The notes under the pieces: generated by a model
What the model was told of the DNA's origin: nothing
The model's input: only the letters and a program-made list of their open reading frames with translations
Database searches by the model: none
Assembly: GCF_947491795.1 (NCBI RefSeq)
Contig: NZ_CANLKW010000001.1
Location: 1,178,001-1,242,000, forward strand
Length of the DNA stretch: 64,000 nucleotides
Reading direction: 5' to 3'
DNA from: an uncultured Roseobacter sp.
GTDB lineage: Bacteria > Pseudomonadota > Alphaproteobacteria > Rhodobacterales > Rhodobacteraceae
Shown: piece after piece, positions 44,154 to 52,993 of the stretch
Layout: every line of letters begins with the position of its first letter
How positions within the stretch are numbered: the first letter of the stretch is position 1
Translations under genes and position numbers: made by a program

Positions 44154-45587
44154 ATGAAAATTTATGAAATAGTGAAAGCGGCCCTTCTCGGGCTGACGAT
44201 CAGCGCGAGTCCAATGGCCTTGATTGCGCCAACTGCGGCCAGCGCTGAAACACTCCGCGTGGTTGCTAAGGAAACGAACTCGACGCTGAACGTGTCGATG
44301 AACCGCGCAGTCGTTGTCGAAAGTGAAATCCCCTTTGCCGAGCTCAGCATCGCCAATCCCGGCATTGCAGATATCTCGTCTCTGTCGGATCGCAGCATCT
44401 ACGTGCTGGGTAAATCACCTGGCATGACAACACTGACCCTGCTCGATGCAGCTGGTCAGCTGATCACAAATGTCGAGGTCCGGGTCGCGCCGGACATCAC
44501 GGAATTCAAAGAACGGCTTCAGCAGATCCTTCCGGGTGAACGCATCGAAGTCCGCACGGCCAACGACGGCATCGTACTGTCCGGGACGGTCTCCAGTGCG
44601 CAAAAGCTTTCGCGCGCCATCGAACTGGCCGCACGCTATGCGCCTGACCGCGTGTCAAACCTGATGTCGGTCGGCGGTGTTCAGCAGGTCATGCTGAAAG
44701 TCCGCTTTGCCGAAATGAACCGCAGCGTTTCCAAATCACTCAGCGCTTCTCTGGCCGTCAACAACGGCGGAAGTAATGCGAGCCAGGCTGCGACCGGTGC
44801 CGGGCTTCTGGCCGGTGGCGTCGCGGGCATAACAGGCGGCCTGGTTCCAACAGGTGGCGACAGCCAGGGCGCCGTCACCTTCGGCTTTAACCTTGGCTCA
44901 ACACAGGTTGGCCTGCTTCTGGAAGCACTTGAGCGCAAAGGCGCGGTACGGTTTCTTGCCGAGCCTAACCTGGTCGCTCTTTCCGGTCAGGAAGCGAACT
45001 TCCTAGCTGGCGGTGAATATCCGGTGCCCGTGGCACAGGACAGCGACACAATAAGCGTTGACTTCAAACCCTTCGGTATTGAGCTGAACTTTGTGCCGCG
45101 CGTTGTTGACGGTGACCTGATCAACCTGCAGCTTTCCGCAGCTGTTTCCTCGCTCGACACTGCCAACGGTGTTTCGCTGGGTGGCGGGATCGAGATCGAT
45201 GCCTTTACCCGCCGCGAAACGGCCACAACGGTTGAAATGCGCGACGGCGAGAGCTTTGCAATCGCGGGTCTGCTTCAGGATGACTTTACGGATGCGAACA
45301 GCCAGGTACCATGGCTCGGTGATGTGCCTGTTCTCGGAGCACTTTTCCGGTCTTCGGAATACCAGCGCAGCCAGACCGAACTGGTCATCATCATAACCGC
45401 ACATCTCGTAACCCCGACCCGCGGAGAGGCCCTGGCCCTGCCAACGGACCGCATCCGCCCACCCAGCGAACGGGATCTGTTTCTGAACGGTAATGTTGTT
45501 CAGAACGCTAACGCACCGACAAGAGGCGCTGCAGGCGAAATCGCCAGACAGGACTTCAGCGGTTCCTACGGCTACGTGATGGAGTGA
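44154..45587 (+). CDS. cpaC: Tad pilus outer-membrane secretin CpaC (RcpA)
   Basis: The 477-residue protein has a signal peptide (cleaved near TAASA, residue 31), an N-terminal pilus-secretin domain (about 35-105; NRAVVVESEIPFAELSIANPGIADI), a BON-like domain (about 110-185) and the secretin core (about 220-430; GVTLG-type strands ending in VPWLGDVPVLGALFRSSEYQRSQTELVIIITAHLV). It forms the outer-membrane channel of the Flp pilus. It is followed after four bases by a lipoprotein gene. Confidence 0.96.
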   Translation: MKIYEIVKAALLGLTISASPMALIAPTAASAETLRVVAKETNSTLNVSMNRAVVVESEIPFAELSIANPGIADISSLSDRSIYVLGKSPGMTTLTLLDAAGQLITNVEVRVAPDITEFKERLQQILPGERIEVRTANDGIVLSGTVSSAQKLSRAIELAARYAPDRVSNLMSVGGVQQVMLKVRFAEMNRSVSKSLSASLAVNNGGSNASQAATGAGLLAGGVAGITGGLVPTGGDSQGAVTFGFNLGSTQVGLLLEALERKGAVRFLAEPNLVALSGQEANFLAGGEYPVPVAQDSDTISVDFKPFGIELNFVPRVVDGDLINLQLSAAVSSLDTANGVSLGGGIEIDAFTRRETATTVEMRDGESFAIAGLLQDDFTDANSQVPWLGDVPVLGALFRSSEYQRSQTELVIIITAHLVTPTRGEALALPTDRIRPPSERDLFLNGNVVQNANAPTRGAAGEIARQDFSGSYGYVME

Positions 45588-45591
45588 TCAG

Positions 45592-45942
45592 ATGAAACTG
45601 AACTTTTCAACAACACGCACCATCTTCCTGGGTCTGAGCCTGACAGCGCTCGCGGCCTGCTCGGACGCACCGGCGGGCAGCGAACTGAATGGCGGCGTTT
45701 TTGGAAACGCCACCCTGCACAACCAGCTGGCACAGACATGTAAAGGCTCGGGCTATGGCAAGTACGGCCGTGTTGCTGCGGATCCGATTGTCGTGCTTGA
45801 CCCGGCAAGCACGGCGTCCAGCCCGGTCTACCGTGTGCACTGCTCGGGTCAGCTTGACGGCAAATACGCCCTCGTCACCTACAGCGAGTACCTGGAAAGT
45901 GCGACGCAAAAAGCAACGACCGAAGACGCTGTGGCACAATAA
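45592..45942 (+). CDS. Small lipoprotein of the Tad locus
   Basis: The 116-residue protein has a lipoprotein signal (SLTALAAC, lipid Cys near residue 23) and a small periplasmic domain with two further Cys (TCKGSGYGK and RVHCSG) that may pair. In other Tad loci a CpaD/RcpB-type protein sits at this place next to the secretin; this one is smaller and I cannot assign it to that family. It may act as a secretin pilotin. It is coupled to cpaC and closed by a terminator. Confidence 0.8.
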   Translation: MKLNFSTTRTIFLGLSLTALAACSDAPAGSELNGGVFGNATLHNQLAQTCKGSGYGKYGRVAADPIVVLDPASTASSPVYRVHCSGQLDGKYALVTYSEYLESATQKATTEDAVAQ

Positions 45943-45968
45943 CAAGACGCCACGCGATACCTCGAACC

Positions 45969-45999
45969 AGGGCGGAACTCTCGGAGTTTCGCCCTTTTT
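45969..45999 (+). terminator. Intrinsic terminator after the lipoprotein gene
   Basis: AGGGCGGAACTC and GAGTTTCGCCCT form a 12-bp stem (one G-T pair) with a three-base loop, followed by T. It ends the cpaC-lipoprotein transcript. Confidence 0.9.
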
Positions 46000-46134
46000 C
46001 TATGTGGAAACGATCACCGTTTCTGCCCTGGCGCAGCCGTAACCAAACCCAATTCTGACAGGACATTGTATCCCAATACCCAACAATTGGGCCGATTAAG
46101 CCCTAATCTCGCCCAGATTGGCTGCGACTTTACA

Positions 46135-46194
46135 TCCAGTGGGACACGTATGCCCGGCGAAACCGCCGGGTGGGGCTGTCGCAGATACACTGGA
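46135..46194 (+). promoter_or_regulatory. Nested stem-loop in the cpaE leader
   Basis: Three nested helices are visible: TCCAGTG/CACTGGA (46135-46141 with 46188-46194), GACA/TGTC (46143-46146 with 46177-46180) and CCCGGCG/CGCCGGG (46153-46159 with 46164-46170), separated by internal loops. No T-tract follows, so it is not a terminator. It may be a structured 5' leader of cpaE or a small RNA. Confidence 0.5.
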
Positions 46195-46255
46195 GCGGGC
46201 TTTTCTTTTCCGTTCTTTTCTCTGACTGCCCCTGAACGAAAAGGACGACCAGGCA

Positions 46256-47488
46256 ATGAGCAGCACAATGCCACAACCCGACACATCACTGATCGTGGCC
46301 TGCACGGTCAGCCGGGATGTACAGAACTTCGATCTGCTGATCGAGGACATGGAACAGGCCCTTGGTGAAAACTGGGGAGATCTGGGATTTGCAGAGGCAC
46401 TGGCATTTTTTGGTCAGCCCGAAGCACAGGCACTTGAGTTCATTGCCCTTGCCATGGACGAAACGGACGAGGATGATCTTGCGCTGATGGGTGAAATCAT
46501 CACCCAGGCCAAAGCCCAGAAAATAAAGGTGATTCTGATCGCAGAGGATGTGACCCCCGCGTCGCTCCATTCTCTTCTGCGTCAGGGAGCGGATGAGTTT
46601 GTCCCCTACCCGCTCCCCGAAAATGAACTGGCAGAAGCCATCGAACGCGTCCGCGCTGCGGACGAGCTTGCCGCCGCGAGCGCCGCAACAGCTTTGCAGG
46701 CCGACAGTCACAAGGAAGGCGCCGTGATCGTCGTACACGGACTTGCGGGCGGCACAGGGGCCACAACTCTTGGCGTAAATCTCGCCTGGGAACTGGCGAC
46801 GGCACAGAAAGAGGGCGGCCCGAGCGTTTGTCTGCTGGATCTTGATCTGCAGTACGGCGCTGTTGCGACCTTTCTCGATCTGCCGCGCCGCGAGGTTGTC
46901 TATGACATGCTTTCAGATACCGAAGGCATGGATGACGAGATTTTCGGCCAGTCGCTGCTGACGTTTGAGGACAAACTACAGGTTCTGACCGCGCCGACGG
47001 ACATGCTGCCGCTTGATCTGATGTCATCGGAGGACGTGAACCGCATTCTGACAATGGCCCGACGCCACTTTGACTATGTGGTGATCGACATGCCCTCGAC
47101 GCTTGTTCAATGGACCGAGGCCGTTCTGAACGCCGCACATATCTATTTTGCGACCGTTGAAATGGACATGCGCTCGGCTCAGAACACGTTGCGGTTCAAG
47201 CGCGCGCTTCAATCCGAAGAGCTTCCTATTGAAAAGCTGCGGTATGTGATGAACCGCGCGCCCAAGTTCACTGACCTTTCTGGGAAAAGCCGGGTCAAAC
47301 GTATGGCTGAGTCTCTGGGCATCTCCATCGATCTGTTGATGCCCGATGGCGGAAAACCGATCGCGCAGGGAGCAGATCACGGTCTGCCACTGGCTGTCTC
47401 TGCCCCCAAAAACCCACTGCGCAAGGAAATTTCGAAACTGGCCATCTCAATTCTTGAACTGGGATCAACCGATGTCCAGGCAGCCTGA
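46256..47488 (+). CDS. cpaE: Tad pilus localisation ATPase CpaE (TadZ)
   Basis: The 410-residue protein has an N-terminal receiver-like domain without a full phosphorylation site (about 10-135) and a MinD/ParA-like ATPase domain (about 155-390) with a deviant Walker A VHGLAGGTGATTLGVNLA and LLDLDLQYGAVATFLDL. TadZ/CpaE places the pilus machine at the cell pole. It begins the block cpaE-cpaF-tadB-tadC-tadD with short spacers. Confidence 0.94.
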   Translation: MSSTMPQPDTSLIVACTVSRDVQNFDLLIEDMEQALGENWGDLGFAEALAFFGQPEAQALEFIALAMDETDEDDLALMGEIITQAKAQKIKVILIAEDVTPASLHSLLRQGADEFVPYPLPENELAEAIERVRAADELAAASAATALQADSHKEGAVIVVHGLAGGTGATTLGVNLAWELATAQKEGGPSVCLLDLDLQYGAVATFLDLPRREVVYDMLSDTEGMDDEIFGQSLLTFEDKLQVLTAPTDMLPLDLMSSEDVNRILTMARRHFDYVVIDMPSTLVQWTEAVLNAAHIYFATVEMDMRSAQNTLRFKRALQSEELPIEKLRYVMNRAPKFTDLSGKSRVKRMAESLGISIDLLMPDGGKPIAQGADHGLPLAVSAPKNPLRKEISKLAISILELGSTDVQAA

Positions 47489-47508
47489 TCCTTTGAAGGA
47501 ATACGTGC

Positions 47509-48960
47509 ATGTTTTCTAAGTATAAAAAGCCGTCTGCCGCGACAGCTGCACCTGCAGCCAGACCAGACGACAAGGTAACCAGTATCGCACCCGCAGCACA
47601 GCCCGCTGCGGCACAGCCAACCGTAACCCGCAAAGCGCCTCAGGCAGCACCGGCCCAGGTGGCACCGGCGGACAAAGAGCGCAAACGCAAAGAACGCATG
47701 GGAGAGATCAAGCTTGATCTGCACCGCGTTCTTCTTGAAAATCTGAACCTGTCGGCACTGGAACATGCCAGCGAACAGGATCTGCGCCAGGAAATCAGTG
47801 CTATTGCCAGTGAATTCCTGGAAGAACGCAGCATCGTTCTGAACCGCGAAGACCGTCAGACGCTGACGTCAGAACTCTATGACGAGGTGACAGGTCTCGG
47901 CCCTCTGGAAACGCTTCTTCAGGATGAAACAGTCAACGACATTCTGGTCAACGGCCCGCAACAGATATTTGTCGAGCGCGAAGGCAAACTCGAACTCACG
48001 GACGTAACATTTAAAGACGAACGTCACCTGTTGCGCATCATCGACAAGATCGTGTCTGCCGTGGGCCGCCGCGTCGACGAATCCAATCCTTACGTCGACG
48101 CCCGTCTCAAAGATGGCTCACGTTTCAACGCGATGGTGCCACCTGTCGCGGTTGACGGATCACTGGTATCGATCCGGAAGTTCAAAAAAGACAAGCTGGG
48201 CATTGATGATCTTGTGAATTTCGGTGCCTTCACCGAAGAAATGGCCGCGTACCTGCAGGCGGCCGTGGCCACGCGGCTGAACATTATTGTCTCCGGCGGT
48301 ACCGGTTCCGGTAAAACAACAACGCTGAATGCGCTCAGCTCTTTTATCGACAACGCCGAGCGGATCCTGACAATCGAGGATACAGCGGAACTTCAGCTTC
48401 AGCAGACACATGTGGGCCGGATGGAAAGCCGCCCGCCAAACGTTGAGGGCAAAGGCGAGGTCTCTCCCCGCGACTGTCTGAAAAACGCCCTGCGGATGCG
48501 GCCTGACCGCATCATCGTGGGTGAGACGCGTGGTGAGGAAGTCATCGATATGCTTCAGGCCATGAACACCGGCCACGACGGTTCGATGACCACAATTCAC
48601 GCGAACTCTGCCCGCGATGGCGTCTCCCGTCTGGAGAACATGATCGCGATGGCCGGGATTGAAATGCCGCTGAAAGCGGTGCGTTCGCAGATCTCATCTG
48701 CTGTGAACCTCATTGTGCAGGCCTCGCGCCTGCAGGACGGTTCACGTCGCATGACCTCGATCACAGAAGTGACGGGCATGGAAGGCGAGGTGATCTCTAT
48801 GCAGGAGATCTTCCGCTATCAGCGTGTGGGCCTCACACCTGAGAACAAAATCATTGGCCATTTCACCGCCACGGGTGTGCGTTCTGCTTATGCCGAACGC
48901 TTCCGCATGTGGGGCTATGATCTGCCGCCGACCATCTATGAACCTGTCGCTGCCGAATAA
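47509..48960 (+). CDS. cpaF: Tad pilus secretion ATPase CpaF (TadA)
   Basis: The 483-residue type II/IV secretion ATPase powers Flp pilus assembly and retraction. An Ala/Pro-rich linker (1-60) precedes the N-terminal domain and the ATPase core: Walker [17 protein letters not shown] (about 262-278), Asp box [11 protein letters not shown], Walker [15 protein letters not shown] and His box MTTIHANS. All catalytic motifs are intact. It is 20 bases after cpaE and 12 bases before tadB. Confidence 0.97.
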   Translation: MFSKYKKPSAATAAPAARPDDKVTSIAPAAQPAAAQPTVTRKAPQAAPAQVAPADKERKRKERMGEIKLDLHRVLLENLNLSALEHASEQDLRQEISAIASEFLEERSIVLNREDRQTLTSELYDEVTGLGPLETLLQDETVNDILVNGPQQIFVEREGKLELTDVTFKDERHLLRIIDKIVSAVGRRVDESNPYVDARLKDGSRFNAMVPPVAVDGSLVSIRKFKKDKLGIDDLVNFGAFTEEMAAYLQAAVATRLNIIVSGGTGSGKTTTLNALSSFIDNAERILTIEDTAELQLQQTHVGRMESRPPNVEGKGEVSPRDCLKNALRMRPDRIIVGETRGEEVIDMLQAMNTGHDGSMTTIHANSARDGVSRLENMIAMAGIEMPLKAVRSQISSAVNLIVQASRLQDGSRRMTSITEVTGMEGEVISMQEIFRYQRVGLTPENKIIGHFTATGVRSAYAERFRMWGYDLPPTIYEPVAAE

Positions 48961-48972
48961 GGATCAGGAAAA

Positions 48973-49935
48973 ATGTCTGCAGAACCAATTATTTATGGAT
49001 TGATCTTTATTGGCGTTCTTGTGATCGTCGAAGGTCTGTACCTTGTCACCTTTGGGAAATCGATCTCGCTCAACAGTCGCGTAAACCGCCGTCTGGAAAT
49101 GCTGGACAAGGGTGCCGGCCGCGAGGAAGTGCTCGAGAAACTGCGCAAAGAGATGCAGCAGCATATGAAGAGCCGGACCATTCCACTCTACTCCATGCTG
49201 GGCGAAAAGGCGCAGAAAGCTGCGATTGCTTTCACCCCTCAACAGCTGATTGTCATCATGGCCGGGCTGGCCGGCGTCGCCTTTCTGGGTCTGACTGTCG
49301 GCACGGCGACCTCCCTGCCCGTCCGGGTCGTCATGGCCATCGGCATCGGAGTCGGAGCCGTCTATTTCTGGGTTTCCAGCAAGGCCAACAAGCGCCTTGC
49401 GATGATTGAGGAGCAGTTGCCGGATGCGGTTGAACTGATGGTGCGCTCGCTGCGTGTCGGACATCCGTTTTCCTCGGCCATCCAGATCGTCGCGCGCGAA
49501 GTTCAGGACCCGCTGGCCTCCGAGTTCGGCATGATCGCCGATGAGGCGGCTTATGGCCGCGACGTAGGCGATGCGCTCAAGGAAATGGCTGAACGGCTGG
49601 ACATGCAGGATCTGCGCTTTCTCGCTGTTGCGGTGACTATCCAGCAGACGTCCGGTGGTAACCTGGCGGAAATTCTTGCAGGTCTGGCCAAGGTGATCCG
49701 CGCGCGCTTCCGTCTGTTCCGCCGCGTCAAAGCCATTACGGCCGAGGCGAAGTGGTCCGGCAAATTTCTGTCCGCTTTTCCGATCGTTGCGCTGATTGTG
49801 ATCAACGTGACCGATCCGCATTACTATGACGAAGTCCGGGATCATGCGATGTTCATTCCGGCGTGTTTCTTTGTGGGGATTTTCCTCGCCCTCAACCTGC
49901 TGGTCATGCGCGTGCTGACCGACATCAAGGTGTAA
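48973..49935 (+). CDS. tadB: Tad pilus inner-membrane protein TadB
   Basis: The 320-residue protein has membrane helices at about 5-25, 85-130 and 260-315 and a T2SSF domain (about 140-270; LPDAVELMVRSLRVGHPFSSAIQIV). It forms the inner-membrane platform with TadC. Gene order and 12-13 base spacers on both sides show one operon. Confidence 0.96.
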   Translation: MSAEPIIYGLIFIGVLVIVEGLYLVTFGKSISLNSRVNRRLEMLDKGAGREEVLEKLRKEMQQHMKSRTIPLYSMLGEKAQKAAIAFTPQQLIVIMAGLAGVAFLGLTVGTATSLPVRVVMAIGIGVGAVYFWVSSKANKRLAMIEEQLPDAVELMVRSLRVGHPFSSAIQIVAREVQDPLASEFGMIADEAAYGRDVGDALKEMAERLDMQDLRFLAVAVTIQQTSGGNLAEILAGLAKVIRARFRLFRRVKAITAEAKWSGKFLSAFPIVALIVINVTDPHYYDEVRDHAMFIPACFFVGIFLALNLLVMRVLTDIKV

Positions 49936-49947
49936 GGAGCCGGTACG

Positions 49948-50931
49948 ATGGAGATTTTTGCAAACCTCAACGAGACAATCGTGAACATCCTTGGGCCACT
50001 TGGCCCGATGATCCTGCTCGGCACCGTCGGTCTGATCATGGTGGTTGTGACCGTCGCAATGATGCTGTCGCAACCCGAAGACCCGATGGAGAAGCTCAAG
50101 CGCTCTGTCCAGAACCCCAATGCGGAGAAGACGCCCGAAAAGCGTCTGCGCCAGGGGGAACGCAACGAACAGCTTCAGAAGTTCGCATCTTTCCTTGAAC
50201 CCAAGGACGTCGCGGAGCTGAGCAAGAAACAGTTGCAGCTGCGACAGGCGGGGTATCAGAGCAAGGACGCAGTCCGGTTTTTCCATTTTGCACAGTTTGC
50301 GCTGGGTATCCTGGGCCTGATCCTCGCGTTTGTGTACCTCAACCTGCTGGGTGGCGGCGAAGGTTTCAGCACCCAGAAGATGATGATCTATACGATAATT
50401 CCCGGCGCTATCGGGTACTACATCCCAACCTATTGGGTCACCCGGCGTGTCGAGATTCGCAAAGAGGAAATCACACGCGGTTTCCCCGACAGCCTGGATA
50501 TGATGCTTGTCTGCGTCGAAGCCGGTCAGTCGCTTGACCAGTGTATTGTTCGGGTGGCACGTGAACTGCATGCCTCATACCCCGCACTGGCGCAGGAATT
50601 CGACGTGGTTGCCTACGAAATGAAGGCAGGTAAAGACAAAACCACCGTTCTGAACGACATGGGTGAACGCTGCGGCGTGCAGGACGTCTCCTCATTTGTG
50701 ACTGTTCTCATTCAGTCGGCGACATTCGGCACGTCGATTGCCGAGGCCCTGCGGGTCTATGCCGGGGAAATGCGCGATAAACGTGTGATGCGCGCAGAGG
50801 AAGCCGCAAACAAGTTGCCAACCAAGATGACGCTCGCCACAATGATGCTGACCGTTCCGCCACTGCTGATCATTCTGGTCGGTCCGTCGGTGCATGGTAT
50901 CACGCAACTGGGGAATATGGGCGTCAACTGA
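49948..50931 (+). CDS. tadC: Tad pilus inner-membrane protein TadC
   Basis: The 327-residue T2SSF-domain protein (about 180-310; FPDSLDMMLVCVEAGQSLDQCI) has membrane helices at about 15-35, 110-155 and 290-315. It partners TadB in the platform under the ATPase CpaF. Its stop shares one base with the ATG of the following tadD-like gene. Confidence 0.96.
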   Translation: MEIFANLNETIVNILGPLGPMILLGTVGLIMVVVTVAMMLSQPEDPMEKLKRSVQNPNAEKTPEKRLRQGERNEQLQKFASFLEPKDVAELSKKQLQLRQAGYQSKDAVRFFHFAQFALGILGLILAFVYLNLLGGGEGFSTQKMMIYTIIPGAIGYYIPTYWVTRRVEIRKEEITRGFPDSLDMMLVCVEAGQSLDQCIVRVARELHASYPALAQEFDVVAYEMKAGKDKTTVLNDMGERCGVQDVSSFVTVLIQSATFGTSIAEALRVYAGEMRDKRVMRAEEAANKLPTKMTLATMMLTVPPLLIILVGPSVHGITQLGNMGVN

Positions 50932-51518
50932 TGTTTCAACGGTTCCGGCGGGCTGTTCTGCCCGCCGCCATTGTCACCGCAAGTCTCGGTCTTGCCGCCT
51001 GTACTCCGGGCGGCTTTTCCACACCCGACGATCCGGTTTTCGCACCCGGCGTCGATTACAGCGCCGATGCTGTTGACGGCGTTGAGGTGGGTCACCGTTT
51101 GCTGGCCGCCGGTGAATACGAACTCGCCATCAGATCCTTTAACCGCGCTGCACTGGATCGCGGCGAAATCGATACCGAAATCCTGTCTGGCCTCGGCACT
51201 GCAAACCTTGGACTTGGCCGCCTGTCACAGGCGGAAACGCTGCTGCGCCGCGCAGCAGGTCGCGATGATGCGCAACCCTCCGACCTCAACAACCTGGGTG
51301 TGGTCCTGATGGAGGCGGGAAAAGGCGCCGAGGCGGAACAGTTTTTCCGCAGGGCCTTTGCGCTGGACAATGGCGAAAGTGCCGCAATCCGGGACAATCT
51401 GCGCTTAGCACTCGCAAATTCCGAAAATTCTGCTACAAATTATCCACAGGCAAACAACAATGACTACGCATTGGTGCGGCGGGGCAGAAGCGAATTCACG
51501 ATCCGACCGGCACCGTGA
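50931..51518 (+). CDS. tadD: TadD-like TPR lipoprotein
   Basis: The 195-residue precursor has a lipobox (LGLAAC, Cys near 24) and about three TPR units (about 50-160; GEYELAIRSFNRAALDRG, LNNLGVVLMEAGKGAEAEQFF). TadD-type lipoproteins act as pilotins or scaffolds of the Tad machine. It overlaps the tadC stop by one base. A second TPR lipoprotein follows after 30 bases. Confidence 0.9.
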   Translation: MFQRFRRAVLPAAIVTASLGLAACTPGGFSTPDDPVFAPGVDYSADAVDGVEVGHRLLAAGEYELAIRSFNRAALDRGEIDTEILSGLGTANLGLGRLSQAETLLRRAAGRDDAQPSDLNNLGVVLMEAGKGAEAEQFFRRAFALDNGESAAIRDNLRLALANSENSATNYPQANNNDYALVRRGRSEFTIRPAP

Positions 51519-51548
51519 CTGAGGCAAGAGCAGAAAAAGGACGCAAAA

Positions 51549-52409
51549 ATGCGCCGACCCCTATCTTTGACCGCCGTTCTGGCGGGAACCGTTGCCATGG
51601 CAGCATGTGCACCCAGCGGTGACGAAACAGTTGAACGGGCCTTCCAGGACGTCAACGTTATCGACGAAACTGACCTCTCAGACGTTATGCTCACCGTGGC
51701 CGACCCGAACGAGGCCGTGGCGTATTTTTCCCGTACACTCAAGGAAAGCCCGGACCGCATCGATATCCGCCGGGGTCTTGCTGTGTCTTATGTCCGGGCA
51801 AAACGGTACACTGAGGCAGCGGCTGCATGGGAACTGGTCACCGATCACCCCGACAGCCTGCCCGAAGACAGTGTCAGCCGCGCAGATACTCTGATCCGGT
51901 CCGGGGACTGGGCAACGGCCGAGACGGTTCTCGATACAATCCCGCCAACTCATGAAACATTCGGCCGCTACCGGCTTGAAGCGATGGTCGCTGACAGCAA
52001 CAAGGAATGGGACCGTGCGGACAGCTTTTATGAAATTGCGACCGGCCTGACGACGACCCCGGCCAACGTTATGAATAACTGGGGGTATTCCAAACTGACG
52101 CGCGGGGATTTCCGCGGCGCAGAGCGCCTTTTTGGTGAAGCGATCCGCCAGGATGATACGCTCTTCACGGCTAAAAACAATCTGGTGCTCGCACGCGGTG
52201 CGCGGGGCGACTATTCTCTGCCTGTCATTCCGATGACGCAGATTGAACGCGCACAGCTCCTGCACACGATGGGTCTGTCTGCCATCAAACGCGGCGATGT
52301 TTCCACCGGCAAAGGACTGCTGCGCGACGCCATTGAAACGCACCCGCAGTATTTTGAGCCCGCCGTCCGTGCCCTCGAGGCACTCGACAACAAGACTGCT
52401 TCCGGCTGA
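51549..52409 (+). CDS. Second TPR lipoprotein of the Tad locus
   Basis: The 286-residue protein has a lipobox (VAMAAC, Cys near 19) and TPR-like helices through most of its length (EAVAYFSRTLKESPDRIDIR, AERLFGEAIRQDDTLFTAKNNLVLARGARGDY). It resembles TadD but is longer. Two TPR lipoproteins in tandem suggest either a duplication or two scaffold roles. It precedes the prepilin peptidase by five bases. Confidence 0.85.
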   Translation: MRRPLSLTAVLAGTVAMAACAPSGDETVERAFQDVNVIDETDLSDVMLTVADPNEAVAYFSRTLKESPDRIDIRRGLAVSYVRAKRYTEAAAAWELVTDHPDSLPEDSVSRADTLIRSGDWATAETVLDTIPPTHETFGRYRLEAMVADSNKEWDRADSFYEIATGLTTTPANVMNNWGYSKLTRGDFRGAERLFGEAIRQDDTLFTAKNNLVLARGARGDYSLPVIPMTQIERAQLLHTMGLSAIKRGDVSTGKGLLRDAIETHPQYFEPAVRALEALDNKTASG

Positions 52410-52414
52410 TCCTT

Positions 52415-52912
52415 ATGGCTTTGTCGTCCTTTGCAGCGCTGTGGTTTTTACCATTTGTCCTGCCGCTGTGTCTTTATGTGGCCTGGACAGATCTGGCGCG
52501 CATGAAGATTACCAATAAGGCGGTGCTGGTTCTGACCGGCGTCTTCGTGGTCATGGGGCCGTTTCTGCTGGCCGACATGCAACTTTATCTTTGGCAGCTG
52601 GCACAGCTGGCCATCATGCTGGTGCTTGGAATTGTGCTGAACGCAGGAGGCGCAATGGGTGCCGGCGACGCGAAATTCATCGCGGCATCAGCACCTTACG
52701 TCGCCCTGGGTGATCTGCGCCTCGTGCTGGCGCTTTTTGCCGCGATGCTGCTTGCGGCCTGGTGTACTCATCGTCTGGCCCGTGCAACGCCCCTGCGCAG
52801 ACTGGCGCCACACTGGGAAAGCTGGGAGACCGGCAAACGGTTTCCGATGGGGCTGGCTCTTGGCCCCACGCTTGCCCTTTATCTGATCCTTGCTGCTCTC
52901 AATGGCGCCTGA
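52415..52912 (+). CDS. cpaA: Prepilin peptidase (TadV/CpaA family)
   Basis: The 165-residue membrane aspartyl protease cleaves Flp prepilin leaders. The first catalytic Asp is in WTDLARMKITNKAV (near residue 24), and the second in the GxGD motif AMGAGDAKFIAA (near residue 84). There are four to five membrane helices. It is unusual only in place: it is at the far end of the locus from the pilins it should process. Confidence 0.93.
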   Translation: MALSSFAALWFLPFVLPLCLYVAWTDLARMKITNKAVLVLTGVFVVMGPFLLADMQLYLWQLAQLAIMLVLGIVLNAGGAMGAGDAKFIAASAPYVALGDLRLVLALFAAMLLAAWCTHRLARATPLRRLAPHWESWETGKRFPMGLALGPTLALYLILAALNGA

Positions 52913-52993
52913 ATTAAGCCATTTTTTCCCTTTACCGACGAGACTGTGCGCGGGCCTCGGCCCGGCTCCAGTCTATTGCAAGGGAAACCGCCC

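Larger units (their letters stand above)
45943..46255. other. 313-bp intergenic region upstream of cpaE
   Basis: The region holds the terminator of the preceding unit (45969-45999) and a nested stem-loop (46135-46194) before cpaE. A promoter for the cpaE-tadC unit is expected in between, but I see no clear consensus boxes. No coding sequence is evident. Confidence 0.6.

Noticed and set aside
48964..50571. 535-residue minus-strand frame
   Set aside because: Antisense to tadB and tadC; His/Gln/Arg-rich shadow composition.
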